The notes beneath the pieces are model-generated. The model was not told where the DNA came from. It did not search any database and saw nothing but the letters and a program-made list of their open reading frames with translations. From Bdellovibrionales bacterium (GTDB lineage: Bacteria > Bdellovibrionota > Bdellovibrionia > Bdellovibrionales > UBA1609), in the NCBI GenBank assembly GCA_028819545.1, contig JAPPLG010000028.1:69646-133645 (forward strand): 64,000 nt of DNA, read 5' to 3'. A program made the position numbers and the translations under genes. Position 1 is the stretch's first letter. Each line of letters opens with the position of its first letter. Of this stretch, positions 17,447 through 26,091 are shown piece after piece.

Positions 17447-18441
17447 AAGTGTTCGTCAAAAGCAACTTCGCCTTTTATTCCTGTTTGATAAGCGGAGACC
17501 CTTCTTTCAAAGAAATTGGTCAACTCTTGAGTGTCTTGTAAATCCATAAAGTGGAAAGGATTTCTCACTTTGAATTGAGCGGGGATGCCAATTCTCTCCA
17601 ATCTGAGATCTGTAATATACTGAAGATAAGTCTTCATATCTTTTAAGCTCATGCCCGCCATACCTTGAGAGAGAATTTCTTCAGCAAACATCATTTCACA
17701 ATCAATGGCTTCATTAAACATGGCAATAATCATATTTTTCATACTAGGCTGCATAAGAGAAGGCTCTTCCTTAACCACAATTTCCATAGCTTTAAAGGCA
17801 AAATCGATATGACAGCTTTCGTCCCGAAAAACCCAGTTGGTGCCTGTGGCCAGGCCGTTTAAAAGACCTTTAGATCGAAGAAAATACACATAGGCAAAAG
17901 CGGCAAAAAAGAATAAACCTTCAATGGTTCCTGCAAAACAAATCAAGTTCATTAGGAAACGACGGCGGTCTTCTTGTGTGTTGAGTGTTTCCAATTTTTC
18001 AATAGAGTCCATCCACTTAAAACTGAAGTCCCCTTTCTTTTTAATAGAGGGAATACTGTGGATAGCCGTAAAAGCCGCACTTCTTTCATCATGATCAGGA
18101 ATATAAGTGTCCAGCAAAGTGAGGTAAAATTGTACATGAAGCATTTCTTCATAAAGCTGTCTGCCTAAATACATACGAGCTTCGGGGGAGTTGATGTGTT
18201 TGTAGAGGTTTAAAACGAGATTGTTTCCAACAATGGTGTCTCCTGTAGCAAAAAAAGCCACCAGCCTCTTAATAAGAAAGTTTTCACTTGGAGTCAGTTT
18301 GGTTTTTAAATCGATAACATCGGAGCTAAAGTCCACTTCATCGACAGTCCAGGTATTTTTAATAGCATTTTTGTACATTTCAAAAAAGACTGGATATTTC
18401 ATCGGCCTTAATGTCAGTTCAAAACCTGGATCCAACAACAT
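17443..18441 (-). CDS. nrdB: Class Ia ribonucleotide reductase beta subunit
   Basis: The 332-residue diiron protein holds the tyrosyl radical for NrdA. Metal ligands are placed as in E. coli NrdB: Asp68 (ATGD), Glu99 and His102 in LYEEMLHVQFY, with the radical Tyr106 four residues after the histidine. The second ligand set lies in the FAGTIEGLFFF and RDESCHIDFAF helices. I chose the ATG at 18441 because AAAAGGAGGAAA precedes it; the frame stays open 85 codons further upstream, but that part is not NrdB-like. The partner nrdA is 11 kb away at 29274 rather than adjacent. It converges with lgt and diverges from sucA. Confidence 0.94.
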   Translation of the reverse strand: MLLDPGFELTLRPMKYPVFFEMYKNAIKNTWTVDEVDFSSDVIDLKTKLTPSENFLIKRLVAFFATGDTIVGNNLVLNLYKHINSPEARMYLGRQLYEEMLHVQFYLTLLDTYIPDHDERSAAFTAIHSIPSIKKKGDFSFKWMDSIEKLETLNTQEDRRRFLMNLICFAGTIEGLFFFAAFAYVYFLRSKGLLNGLATGTNWVFRDESCHIDFAFKAMEIVVKEEPSLMQPSMKNMIIAMFNEAIDCEMMFAEEILSQGMAGMSLKDMKTYLQYITDLRLERIGIPAQFKVRNPFHFMDLQDTQELTNFFERRVSAYQTGIKGEVAFDEHF

Positions 18442-18686
18442 AATACTTTTTCCTCCTTTTAATAAGTTCCTTATAAGATTAAAATTAAATATTAATTTAA
18501 GGTATAAACTTTCTTTGTTCTCCCCGTTCTTCTGGACTAGGGGTATCGTTTCTACAAAAAGATGGAAAAAGAAGTAAGCCTTAATGCGAGGTTCAGAAAA
18601 TAAAAAAGTCTTCAATATGGAGATGACGGGCCGAGCAAACTTTGGTACAAAACTAAACTTAAATGTCAAAAAAGGGAGTATTTTAA

Positions 18687-21401
18687 GTGCCTTCAAAGAT
18701 GGATCGCAATAATTTGGACTATATTGAAAATCTTTTTGAGCAATACCGGGGCAATCCGCAGTCTGTCAATCATGACTGGAAACTCTTTTTTGATGGGGTG
18801 GAGATGGCTAGCCACCTTGAACGCGGTGCTTTTTCAAAAAAAGAGCTTCAGGTCTACAACCTTATTCAGACATATCGTGAAGACGGCCACCTCAAAGCTC
18901 AGCTGGATCCTTTGGGCCTTCAAGAGCAGGTAGGGGAGCATTTGGAGCTTTCCCGCTTTGAGTTGGAGTCGGAAGACCTGGATAAAAATTTTGAAGTTTT
19001 CTCACTTCTTCATAAAGACTTTAAAAATTTAAAAGAGATGATTCTTTTTTTGGAAAATACTTATTGTTCAAAGAAGGCTCTTCATGTGGGAGGCTGTTTG
19101 CCTGAAATCCGCCATTGGTTTTTTAGAAAATTTGAACAAAATACTTTTCAATTAAATCCAGAAAGAAAAAAACAATTTTTGGATAAATTGGTGCATACAG
19201 AAGCTTTTGAAAAGTTTTTACACAATCGTTTTTTAGGAGCTAAAAGATTTTCTATTGAGGGGGCGGATGCTTTAATTCCTATGCTGGAGCATGCTGTGGA
19301 TCAGGGGGCTTCACAGGGTGTAAAGGAATTTGTCATTGGAATGTCCCACAGAGGCCGATTAAATGTGATGGCGAATTTTATGAATCAGCCTTATGAAACT
19401 ATTTTGGCTCAGTTTGAGGGGGAAGTTTTTTCAGATATGGATTTTACAGGAGATGTGAAATATCATATTGGCTATTCCTGTGAAAAGAAAACTCTATCCG
19501 GAAAAACCTGCAAGGCTTTATTAGGTTTTAACCCCAGTCACTTGGAATCTATTGACCCTGTTGTGCAGGGGGTGACGCGGGCTCTTCAAAATAAAGCCAA
19601 AGATTCAAAGTTCAGAAATAAAGTTGTTCCTCTTCTTATTCATGGAGATGCCTCTTTTTGCGGTCAGGGAGTGGTGAGTGAAACTTTACAGCTTTCAAAA
19701 CTGGAAGGTTATACAGTAGGAGGGACTGTTCATATTATTGTGAATAATCAAGTGGGCTTTACGACAGATCCCATAGACGGCAGGTCTTCCCGCTATGCCT
19801 CGGACTTAGCTCAATCTATTGGAGCGCCGGTCTTATTGGTGAATGCAGATGATGTTGAAAAATGTATTCAGGTGATGAATATGGCTTTGGAGTTTCGTCA
19901 GGAGTTTCAACAGGATGTTATTATTGATTTAATCTCTTATCGGCGTTTTGGGCATAATGAAGGGGATGAGCCTGCCTTCACTCAGCCGCTAATGTACAAT
20001 AAAATTAAAAATCATCCTACGTTGATGAGTCTTTATAAAGATCAGCTGGTTAAAGAAAAAGTTATTCAAGATGACAAAAATCAGGCTTTTCAGAAATATA
20101 CAAACGAACTGCAGTCTGTATTGGATCGTATTCGAAAAACTCCTATTACTGTGGATGAAGAAATGCTTAGAGGCTCCATTTGGCCTTATAACCCCAAACC
20201 TTCTTTAGAAGAAATGGAAGAGGCGGTTGACACTAAAGCCAGCCAAGATCATATCGGTAAAGTTGTGTCAGCATTGACCTCTGAGCCTGCTGAGTTTCAT
20301 TGTCATTCAAAAATAAAACGTTTAATTCAAGCCAGAAAAAAACTGATAGACTCCAAGCAAGTGGATTGGGCTTTGGCTGAGTTGCTCGCTTATGGAACTT
20401 TATGTTTGGAAGGCCACTCTGTACGTTTGTCTGGACAGGACTGCAAGCGGGGCACTTTTTCTCATCGTCATGCAGTTTATTATGATTCTAAAAGTGGAGG
20501 GGAGCATATTCCTTTAGCTCATGTGGATAAAAATCAGGCTGAGTTTTGTATTTATAACTCTCCTTTATCAGAAATGGCTGTGTTGGGTTTTGAATACGGC
20601 AATTCCTGTTTAGATCATTCCAAGCTTAATATCTGGGAGGCTCAGTTTGGTGATTTTTCAAATGGAGCTCAAATTATTATTGATCAATATATTTCAAGCG
20701 GAGAAGAAAAATGGCTTCAGTCTTGTGCTTTGACTTTGCTTCTTCCTCATGGTTATGAAGGGCAGGGGCCGGAACATTCCAGTGCAAGGTTAGAAAGATA
20801 TTTGCAGTTGTGCGCTCAATATAATATGCAGGTTTGTTATCCTACAACTCCGGCAAATTTCTTTCATGTTTTAAGAAGACAGCTTAAAAGAGGAATTTTT
20901 AAACCTCTTATTGTGATGACTCCTAAATCTATGCTGAGACACCCTCAGATGATTTCGCCTATGAGTCATTTGCAGGAAGGTTCGTTTAAAGAAGTGATTG
21001 CAGAGGAGCCTAAAGGTTCTGTTCGTTCTTTGATTTTATGTACGGGTAAAATTTATTTTGAGCTTTTAGATAAACTGCCTAAAAATTTTAAGCATGTGCT
21101 TCTTATTCGAGTGGAACAGCTTTATCCTTTTCCTAAAAAATCTTTAAGTCCATATTTAAATGGTTTTCCTGAATTGGAAAAAGTCGTTTGGCTTCAGGAA
21201 GAGCCAAAGAATATGGGTTCTGCTTTTTTTATGGTTCCGCATCTTCAGGAATTGTTGAATGAATTGGGGCAAAAACAAGTAAGTGTGGAATATGTAGGAC
21301 GAAAGGCAAAAGCATCTCCGGCTACAGGCTCTTCATTAATGCATCAAGAGGAGCAGGCTCAGCTGATACAAGAGGTTATTGCAAAAGTTCATGCAGGTTG
21401 A
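18687..21401 (+). CDS. sucA: 2-oxoglutarate dehydrogenase E1 component
   Basis: This 904-residue thiamine-diphosphate enzyme decarboxylates 2-oxoglutarate in the TCA cycle. The N-terminal segment LDYIENLFEQYRGNPQSV is the E2-binding helix typical of SucA. Core motifs include FVIGMSHRGRLNVMANFM near 218, GDASFCGQGVV near 320 (the ThDP-motif region), RFGHNEGDEPAFTQP near 427 and the C-terminal LLPHGYEGQGPEHSSARLER near 685. Translation starts at GTG with GGGAG upstream. sucB follows after 60 bases. The 245-base gap to nrdB must hold divergent promoters. Confidence 0.96.
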   Translation: MPSKMDRNNLDYIENLFEQYRGNPQSVNHDWKLFFDGVEMASHLERGAFSKKELQVYNLIQTYREDGHLKAQLDPLGLQEQVGEHLELSRFELESEDLDKNFEVFSLLHKDFKNLKEMILFLENTYCSKKALHVGGCLPEIRHWFFRKFEQNTFQLNPERKKQFLDKLVHTEAFEKFLHNRFLGAKRFSIEGADALIPMLEHAVDQGASQGVKEFVIGMSHRGRLNVMANFMNQPYETILAQFEGEVFSDMDFTGDVKYHIGYSCEKKTLSGKTCKALLGFNPSHLESIDPVVQGVTRALQNKAKDSKFRNKVVPLLIHGDASFCGQGVVSETLQLSKLEGYTVGGTVHIIVNNQVGFTTDPIDGRSSRYASDLAQSIGAPVLLVNADDVEKCIQVMNMALEFRQEFQQDVIIDLISYRRFGHNEGDEPAFTQPLMYNKIKNHPTLMSLYKDQLVKEKVIQDDKNQAFQKYTNELQSVLDRIRKTPITVDEEMLRGSIWPYNPKPSLEEMEEAVDTKASQDHIGKVVSALTSEPAEFHCHSKIKRLIQARKKLIDSKQVDWALAELLAYGTLCLEGHSVRLSGQDCKRGTFSHRHAVYYDSKSGGEHIPLAHVDKNQAEFCIYNSPLSEMAVLGFEYGNSCLDHSKLNIWEAQFGDFSNGAQIIIDQYISSGEEKWLQSCALTLLLPHGYEGQGPEHSSARLERYLQLCAQYNMQVCYPTTPANFFHVLRRQLKRGIFKPLIVMTPKSMLRHPQMISPMSHLQEGSFKEVIAEEPKGSVRSLILCTGKIYFELLDKLPKNFKHVLLIRVEQLYPFPKKSLSPYLNGFPELEKVVWLQEEPKNMGSAFFMVPHLQELLNELGQKQVSVEYVGRKAKASPATGSSLMHQEEQAQLIQEVIAKVHAG

Positions 21402-21461
21402 TTTCCAAGTGTTCTGGTAGTAGTGTTATGTTTATGTCGTATCTTCATAGGTCTTAAAGTT

Positions 21462-22700
21462 ATGAAAGTAGAGATAAAAGTTCCAGCTGTAGGGGAATCT
21501 GTACATTCAGCAGTTATTGGTTCCTGGCAAAAATCTTCTGGTGACTATGTTGACAAAGATGAAGTGCTTTTGCTTTTAGAAACAGATAAAGCTTCTATGG
21601 AAGTGCCAAGTGAGGTTTCCGGTCAACTGACAATTTTGAAACAAGAAGGTGAAGAAGTTCAAATTAGCGAAGTGATCGGCGCCATTGATACTTCTGTTTC
21701 CAAGCCAAAAGGAGTTTCAAAAAAGGTTGAACAAAAATCTTCTGGATCTTCAAGTGATGCTATACAACAAAAAGAAGTTGAAAAAACATTATCTGTTGTA
21801 CCTCCAACTTCCAGTAATTCATTAGACCTTTCAAAGTTGTCGCCTGCTGTCCGTCATGCTGTATTAGAAAAAAATATAGATCCCACAACTGTGAGTGGAA
21901 CAGGTAAAGGGGGAAGAATAAAAAAATCAGATTTACAAACTGCTGTCCCTCAAACTTCTGTTGCACAACAACCTGCCTCTTTTCATACAATGGAAACCGG
22001 TTTGTCAGCTCGCCGTGAGAAAATGACCACTATTCGAAAAAGAATTGCTGAAAGACTTGTGGCTTCTCAAAGAGGCACAGCCACCTTAACAACATTTAAT
22101 GAAGTGGATATGACTCGTATCTTGGCTCTTCGAAAAAGTTATCAGGAAGTTTTTCAAAAAAAGTATGGGATTAAACTTGGTTTTATGGGCTTTTTTATAA
22201 AAGCTGTAATTCAAGCTATGAAAGCTTACCCTCGAGTGGGGGCTCAGATTGATGGAGGGGAGTTGGTTTTTTATGACCACTGTCACATCAGTATTGCCGT
22301 TAGTACAGAAAGAGGTTTGATTGTTCCTGTGATTAGGAATGCGGATCAAAAGTCTGTTGCGGAACTTGAAAAGGAAGTGCTTTACTTTGCAAAGAAAGCC
22401 AGAGACGGCAATATTTTGCCTGATGATTTAATGGGAGGCACTTTTACGATCAGTAATGGAGGGGTCTTTGGTTCTTTGCTCTCCACACCTATTTTAAATC
22501 CACCGCAAAGCGGTATATTAGGTATGCATAAAATTGAAAAACGTCCGGTGGTCGTTGGGGATAATATTGTTGTTCGGCCTATGATGTATCTGGCTCTTTC
22601 TTATGACCATAGGATTGTTGACGGCAGAGAATCTGTTGGATTTTTAGTTGCAGTGAAAGAGTGCATTGAAGAGCCGACCCGCATTCTTCTGGATATCTGA
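21462..22700 (+). CDS. sucB: Dihydrolipoamide succinyltransferase (E2 of 2-OGDH)
   Basis: The 412-residue core of the 2-oxoglutarate dehydrogenase complex has one lipoyl domain (about 1-77) with the lipoylated Lys43 in LLLETDKASM. A flexible linker follows, then a peripheral subunit-binding domain (LSPAVRHAVLEKN, about 121-155), and the catalytic acyltransferase domain from about 180. The active-site block is SYDHRIVDG near residue 386. I chose the ATG at 21462, where the lipoyl domain starts with MKVEIKVPAVGES; the frame is open 13 codons upstream. It is transcribed after sucA. The matching E3 gene lies about 0.9 kb further on. Confidence 0.96.
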   Translation: MKVEIKVPAVGESVHSAVIGSWQKSSGDYVDKDEVLLLLETDKASMEVPSEVSGQLTILKQEGEEVQISEVIGAIDTSVSKPKGVSKKVEQKSSGSSSDAIQQKEVEKTLSVVPPTSSNSLDLSKLSPAVRHAVLEKNIDPTTVSGTGKGGRIKKSDLQTAVPQTSVAQQPASFHTMETGLSARREKMTTIRKRIAERLVASQRGTATLTTFNEVDMTRILALRKSYQEVFQKKYGIKLGFMGFFIKAVIQAMKAYPRVGAQIDGGELVFYDHCHISIAVSTERGLIVPVIRNADQKSVAELEKEVLYFAKKARDGNILPDDLMGGTFTISNGGVFGSLLSTPILNPPQSGILGMHKIEKRPVVVGDNIVVRPMMYLALSYDHRIVDGRESVGFLVAVKECIEEPTRILLDI

Positions 22701-22756
22701 TTCAAATTTGAGTAAAAATTTCGCTATAAGAAGTTTAGATTGCGTTAATAGTTGTT

Positions 22757-23338
22757 GTGATGTACCTGTATTTATTAGTGAAGGAAATAATCAAAAAACT
22801 TTTTAGTTTATCCTTTATTGCTCTCAGTGGAACAGTTTGGGCCTCTTTTCCTTATACTATTATAAACTCCACTGATTATGATGTGGAAATGTATATGCTG
22901 TGGAATAATTTTCCACAGAGAAATGTTTTTTACTTGAAGGAAGTTATTTCTGCTGGAGAGTGTATACAAATCGATAAAATACAATTTAATTACGAATTGG
23001 ATTCATGTGAAGCACCTCGTACTGGTGTTATTTTAAGGTGTGTGGATTGGTTCTATGTAAATCGTGGAGGGTCACTTTTTGATGACAAAAAGTTTACATT
23101 GTTAATTAATGATGAAGAAGATAATGTTCATAGAGTAATTCTAAATGGAGGCAGACTTAATAACTATGAAATTGTTGGTGAGAAGAATAATGTGTTAGGG
23201 GTCTTTGATAATTTTGATTTAATTACTCATTCTCCACGTTCAGAGTTTCCTGATGATTGTAGAGTTTTTTATCCGGAAAATGCACTCCCTGTAGAAGAAC
23301 ACTCAATGAGTGGCTTAAGAGTTATGTGGCCTTTTTAA
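22757..23338 (+). CDS. Secreted hypothetical protein between sucB and lpd
   Basis: The 193-residue frame starts at GTG 22757 or ATG 22760, without a good ribosome-binding site. An N-terminal signal peptide is clear (KKLFSLSFIALSGTVWA, cleavage before SFPY). The mature part is rich in beta-strand-like segments and has three cysteines (in GECIQ, DSCEAP and ILRCVDW) that could form disulfides. I do not recognise the family. It sits between the E2 and E3 genes of one enzyme complex, but its secretion signal shows that it has no direct role there. It may be a late insertion; the 300 bases after it contain small broken frames. Confidence 0.6.
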   Translation: MMYLYLLVKEIIKKLFSLSFIALSGTVWASFPYTIINSTDYDVEMYMLWNNFPQRNVFYLKEVISAGECIQIDKIQFNYELDSCEAPRTGVILRCVDWFYVNRGGSLFDDKKFTLLINDEEDNVHRVILNGGRLNNYEIVGEKNNVLGVFDNFDLITHSPRSEFPDDCRVFYPENALPVEEHSMSGLRVMWPF

Positions 23339-23637
23339 AGTTGCTCTTCATATAGAAGAAGTAGATGAAAATTGAGCTTCATAACTCCTCTAAAAAATCT
23401 ATCCTTTAACACAAATAATTTGTTTCAGTTCAGCAACCACTTCAATCAGCTCAGACTGAGCGGACATAACTTTTTAGATCTTCCATGAAATATTTAAATT
23501 ATTAACCAAAACTGTATAATTCAAAAAAATAAGTGCTATGTTTAAATAGCACATTGTTTCTTTATTAGACTCATCATTAAAATTTTTGTAGAGTATGCTC
23601 GTTATTTTCTTATTTATCTCATCAGAAAGAGGGAAAA
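23339..23637. other. Gene-poor gap with small ORF relic
   Basis: This is a 299-base gap without a full gene. On the minus strand, 23400-23468 encodes a 22-codon frame (MSAQSELIEVVAELKQIICV...) that looks like an amphipathic helix. A short overlapping frame upstream (MEDLKSYVRSV) could belong to the same broken gene after one frameshift. The ribosome-binding site AGAGGG for lpd is at the right edge. A perfect short palindrome, GCTCAGACTGAGC, lies near 23449. Confidence 0.3.
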
Positions 23638-25020
23638 ATGGATTTTGATTTAATTGTTATTGGATCCGGACCGGGGGGCTATACAGGGGCTATTCGGGCG
23701 GCTCAGTTGGGTTTAAAAACAGGGATTGTTGAAAAATATCCGATTTTGGGAGGCACCTGTTTAAATGTGGGGTGTATTCCTTCAAAGGCTTTACTGGACT
23801 CTAGTGAACATTATCACTTCCTGGAAAATGAAGTGAAAAACCACGGGGTGGATGTTGGAAAAGTTCAATTGAATTTATCCAATATGATGAAAAGAAAAGA
23901 TAAAATTGTGTCTGAGCTTACAGGCGGCGTGAATTACTTGATGAAAAAAAATAAAATTGAAATATTTCGGGGGCATGCTCAGATTATCAGCCCTAATGAA
24001 ATAAAAATCGGTGATTCAAAAACTGTTCAAACAAAGAATATTATGATTGCTACAGGAAGCAAGCCCCGGGCTTTACCTTTTGCTCCTTTTAATAAAACCA
24101 ATATTATTTCTTCTACAGAGGCCTTAAATCTTCCCAAGCTACCGAAATCCATGGTGGTTATAGGAGGAGGTTACATCGGTCTGGAATTAGGTTCAGTTTG
24201 GAAGAGATTAGGTGTGGATGTTCATGTGGTGGAGTTTGCAGATCGTTTATGTCCTGCTTTGGATAAAGATCTTTCTCAAGCTCTTTTGAAAACTTTAAAA
24301 GCTCAGGGTTTAAATTTCTATTTAAGTTCAAAAGTCACCCAAGTGGAATCTAAGGGAAAAAAAGTAGAAGTGGTGTTTGATCAGGATGGCAAGTCTCAAA
24401 AATTGAATGGAGATATTGCTTTAGTATCTATTGGGCGTATTCCTTACACGGAGGGATTGGGCCTGGAAACCTGTGGCATTGAAGCGGATGAAAAAGGGTT
24501 TTTGCCTGTTAATTCACACTATCAAACTTTAGTTCCTTCTATTTATGCCATTGGAGATGTGATCGGAGGAGCGATGCTGGCTCATAAAGCTGAAGAAGAG
24601 GGAGTGGCTGTTGCAGAAAGGATTGCAAGAGGGCATGGCCATGTGAATTACAAAACTTTGCCTTCAGTGATTTATACCTGGCCTGAAGTGGCTGTTGTGG
24701 GTTTGACTCAGGAGCAGGCAAAGGAACAGGGATTGGATGTCAAAACAGGGCGATTTCCTTTTACGGCAAATGGACGGGCAAAAGCTTTAGGTTGCACAGA
24801 GGGTTTTGTTAAAATTATTTCCGATAAAAATACGGATGAAGTTTTAGGAGTGCATATTATTGGTCCAAGAGCTTCGGATATGATTGCAGAAGCTGTGATA
24901 GCTATGGAGTTTAGTGCCAGCACTGAAGATATTGCCAGAGGGTTTCATGCACACCCCACCTTATCTGAAGTGGTCAGAGAGGCCGCTTTAAGTGTGGATT
25001 CACAAGCTCGGCAGATATAG
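23638..25020 (+). CDS. lpd: Dihydrolipoamide dehydrogenase (E3)
   Basis: This 460-residue flavoprotein reoxidises lipoyl groups of the 2-oxoglutarate (and possibly pyruvate) dehydrogenase complex. The FAD dinucleotide motif GSGPGG is at residues 9-14 and the redox pair Cys41/Cys46 in GGTCLNVGCIPSK. The NAD motif VIGGGYIGLELGSVW is near 176, and the second FAD motif IYAIGDVIGGAMLAHKA near 303. The C-terminal dimer interface carries the active-site HAHPTLSE near 436. AGAGGGAAAA precedes the ATG. It lies 0.9 kb downstream of sucB, separated by a secreted hypothetical. Confidence 0.96.
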   Translation: MDFDLIVIGSGPGGYTGAIRAAQLGLKTGIVEKYPILGGTCLNVGCIPSKALLDSSEHYHFLENEVKNHGVDVGKVQLNLSNMMKRKDKIVSELTGGVNYLMKKNKIEIFRGHAQIISPNEIKIGDSKTVQTKNIMIATGSKPRALPFAPFNKTNIISSTEALNLPKLPKSMVVIGGGYIGLELGSVWKRLGVDVHVVEFADRLCPALDKDLSQALLKTLKAQGLNFYLSSKVTQVESKGKKVEVVFDQDGKSQKLNGDIALVSIGRIPYTEGLGLETCGIEADEKGFLPVNSHYQTLVPSIYAIGDVIGGAMLAHKAEEEGVAVAERIARGHGHVNYKTLPSVIYTWPEVAVVGLTQEQAKEQGLDVKTGRFPFTANGRAKALGCTEGFVKIISDKNTDEVLGVHIIGPRASDMIAEAVIAMEFSASTEDIARGFHAHPTLSEVVREAALSVDSQARQI

Positions 25021-25040
25021 ATAACACAATCTTTCTTCTA

Positions 25041-25124
25041 ACACCTGCATTGCTTCGTCCTTTGTGTGCTCACCGGTTTTGATTGGCATCTCACCACTTC
25101 ACCCCTGCGCAGGCAGGGATCCAC
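25041..25124. repeat. Dispersed repeat copy between lpd and the heme A synthase gene
   Basis: 25041-25060 (ACACCTGCATTGCTTCGTCC) is a partial copy of the second repeat family (CACCTGCACTGCTTCGTC). 25101-25124 carries the palindromic core CCCCTGCGCAGGCAGGGATCC of the first family. Both occur together, in the same order, at 42454-42526. The repeat ends 43 bases before the ATG of the next gene. Confidence 0.75.
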
Positions 25125-25167
25125 TTTAGCTTCCTTTTTCGAATGAGATCGGATATAGAAAATAGGG

Positions 25168-26091
25168 ATGAAAAAATACTTCCATATTTTTTGTTTGATC
25201 ACGTTATTTTTGGCTTTATTTGTTATTCTATGGGGAGCTTGGGTTCGTTTTTCGCATTCTGGTGATGGATGTGGGATGAATTGGCCGTTATGCCACGATG
25301 AATGGATTCCTGAAAGTTCTGGAAAAACATGGATTGAGTGGTTTCACCGCGCCAGTTCTTCTGTCTTTGGCTTATTTGTTTTAGCTTTGACAGTTTTTGG
25401 TTTTAAATATTTTCCTAAAAATCATAAAGTTAGATTTTGGTCATTGATGACTCTTGTTTTTACAATAAGTGAAGCTCTTATTGGAGCCTTATTGGTTTTA
25501 AAAGGCCTTACAGGCCAAAATACCTCGGTGCTAAGGCTTTTTATCTTAAATGCACATTTATTAAATAGTTTATTTTTAGTGGGGTCTCTTGTGTTTTGTT
25601 TAAGATCTTCTATCGAGGCTTTTCCAATTCCATTTAAAAAAGTGGGGTCTTTAGCTTTGATGTACATTGTGATTGCATTAACGGGTTCGGTGGCTTCTTT
25701 GTCCAATACACTCTTTCCTTCGTCTTCTTTAACAGAAGGGTGGTTGATGGATTTTGATGAAAATGCACCCTGGATTGTGCCGTTTCGTTTATGGCATCCG
25801 GTTGTGGCTGTTTTAATTGGGGGCGGTGTTTTACTTTATTTATTTTGGAGTTTTAAGGGTTTTGTTTCTATGAAGAAAAATCTTGAGAAGTCATCCCTGC
25901 AACGTTCGTCATCTCTGCGAAAGCAGGGATCCAGTTTAAGTATTAACAGTCCTTTTTTACTCATGTGTTTTTTATGTATAGGGCTTTTGACGGGAGCTGT
26001 GACTTTATTCACTCTTTCTCCTGTGGTGATGAAACTGATTCATTTGTTTGCGGCTTATTCTATTTGGGTTGTTATTCTTCTTTATAGGTAG
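25168..26091 (+). CDS. ctaA: Heme A synthase (COX15/CtaA family)
   Basis: This 307-residue, eight-segment membrane protein oxidises heme O to heme A for cytochrome oxidase. Conserved features: GAWVRFSHSGDGCGMNWPLC in the first loop, the WIEWFHRASS helix (a conserved Glu and His heme ligand), NAHLLNS, FRLWHPVVAV and the last-helix LIHLFAAYS, giving the expected four histidines. A dispersed palindromic repeat (25891-25935) lies inside the gene and encodes about 15 low-complexity residues (SSLQRSSSLRKQGSS) in a loop between membrane segments, without breaking the frame. The ATG follows AGGG. The 3' end overlaps the convergent ddl by 10 bases. Confidence 0.88.
   Translation: MKKYFHIFCLITLFLALFVILWGAWVRFSHSGDGCGMNWPLCHDEWIPESSGKTWIEWFHRASSSVFGLFVLALTVFGFKYFPKNHKVRFWSLMTLVFTISEALIGALLVLKGLTGQNTSVLRLFILNAHLLNSLFLVGSLVFCLRSSIEAFPIPFKKVGSLALMYIVIALTGSVASLSNTLFPSSSLTEGWLMDFDENAPWIVPFRLWHPVVAVLIGGGVLLYLFWSFKGFVSMKKNLEKSSLQRSSSLRKQGSSLSINSPFLLMCFLCIGLLTGAVTLFTLSPVVMKLIHLFAAYSIWVVILLYR
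25891..25935. repeat. Palindromic repeat inside ctaA, in frame
   Basis: These 45 bases contain one 18-base arm unit (TCATCCCTGCAACGTTCG, compare the tandem units at 56747) followed by the palindromic core CATCTCTGCGAAAGCAGGGA and TCCAGT. The length is a multiple of three and the heme A synthase frame continues through it. Confidence 0.8.

Noticed and set aside
18221..18577. 118-codon plus-strand ORF opposite nrdB
   Set aside because: It is the shadow of a strongly conserved gene with all metal ligands in place; no ribosome-binding site or recognisable protein pattern.
18442..18696. N-terminal extension of nrdB by 85 codons
   Set aside because: A perfect AGGAGG stands before the ATG at 18441, and the extension is not NrdB-like and would overlap the sucA start.
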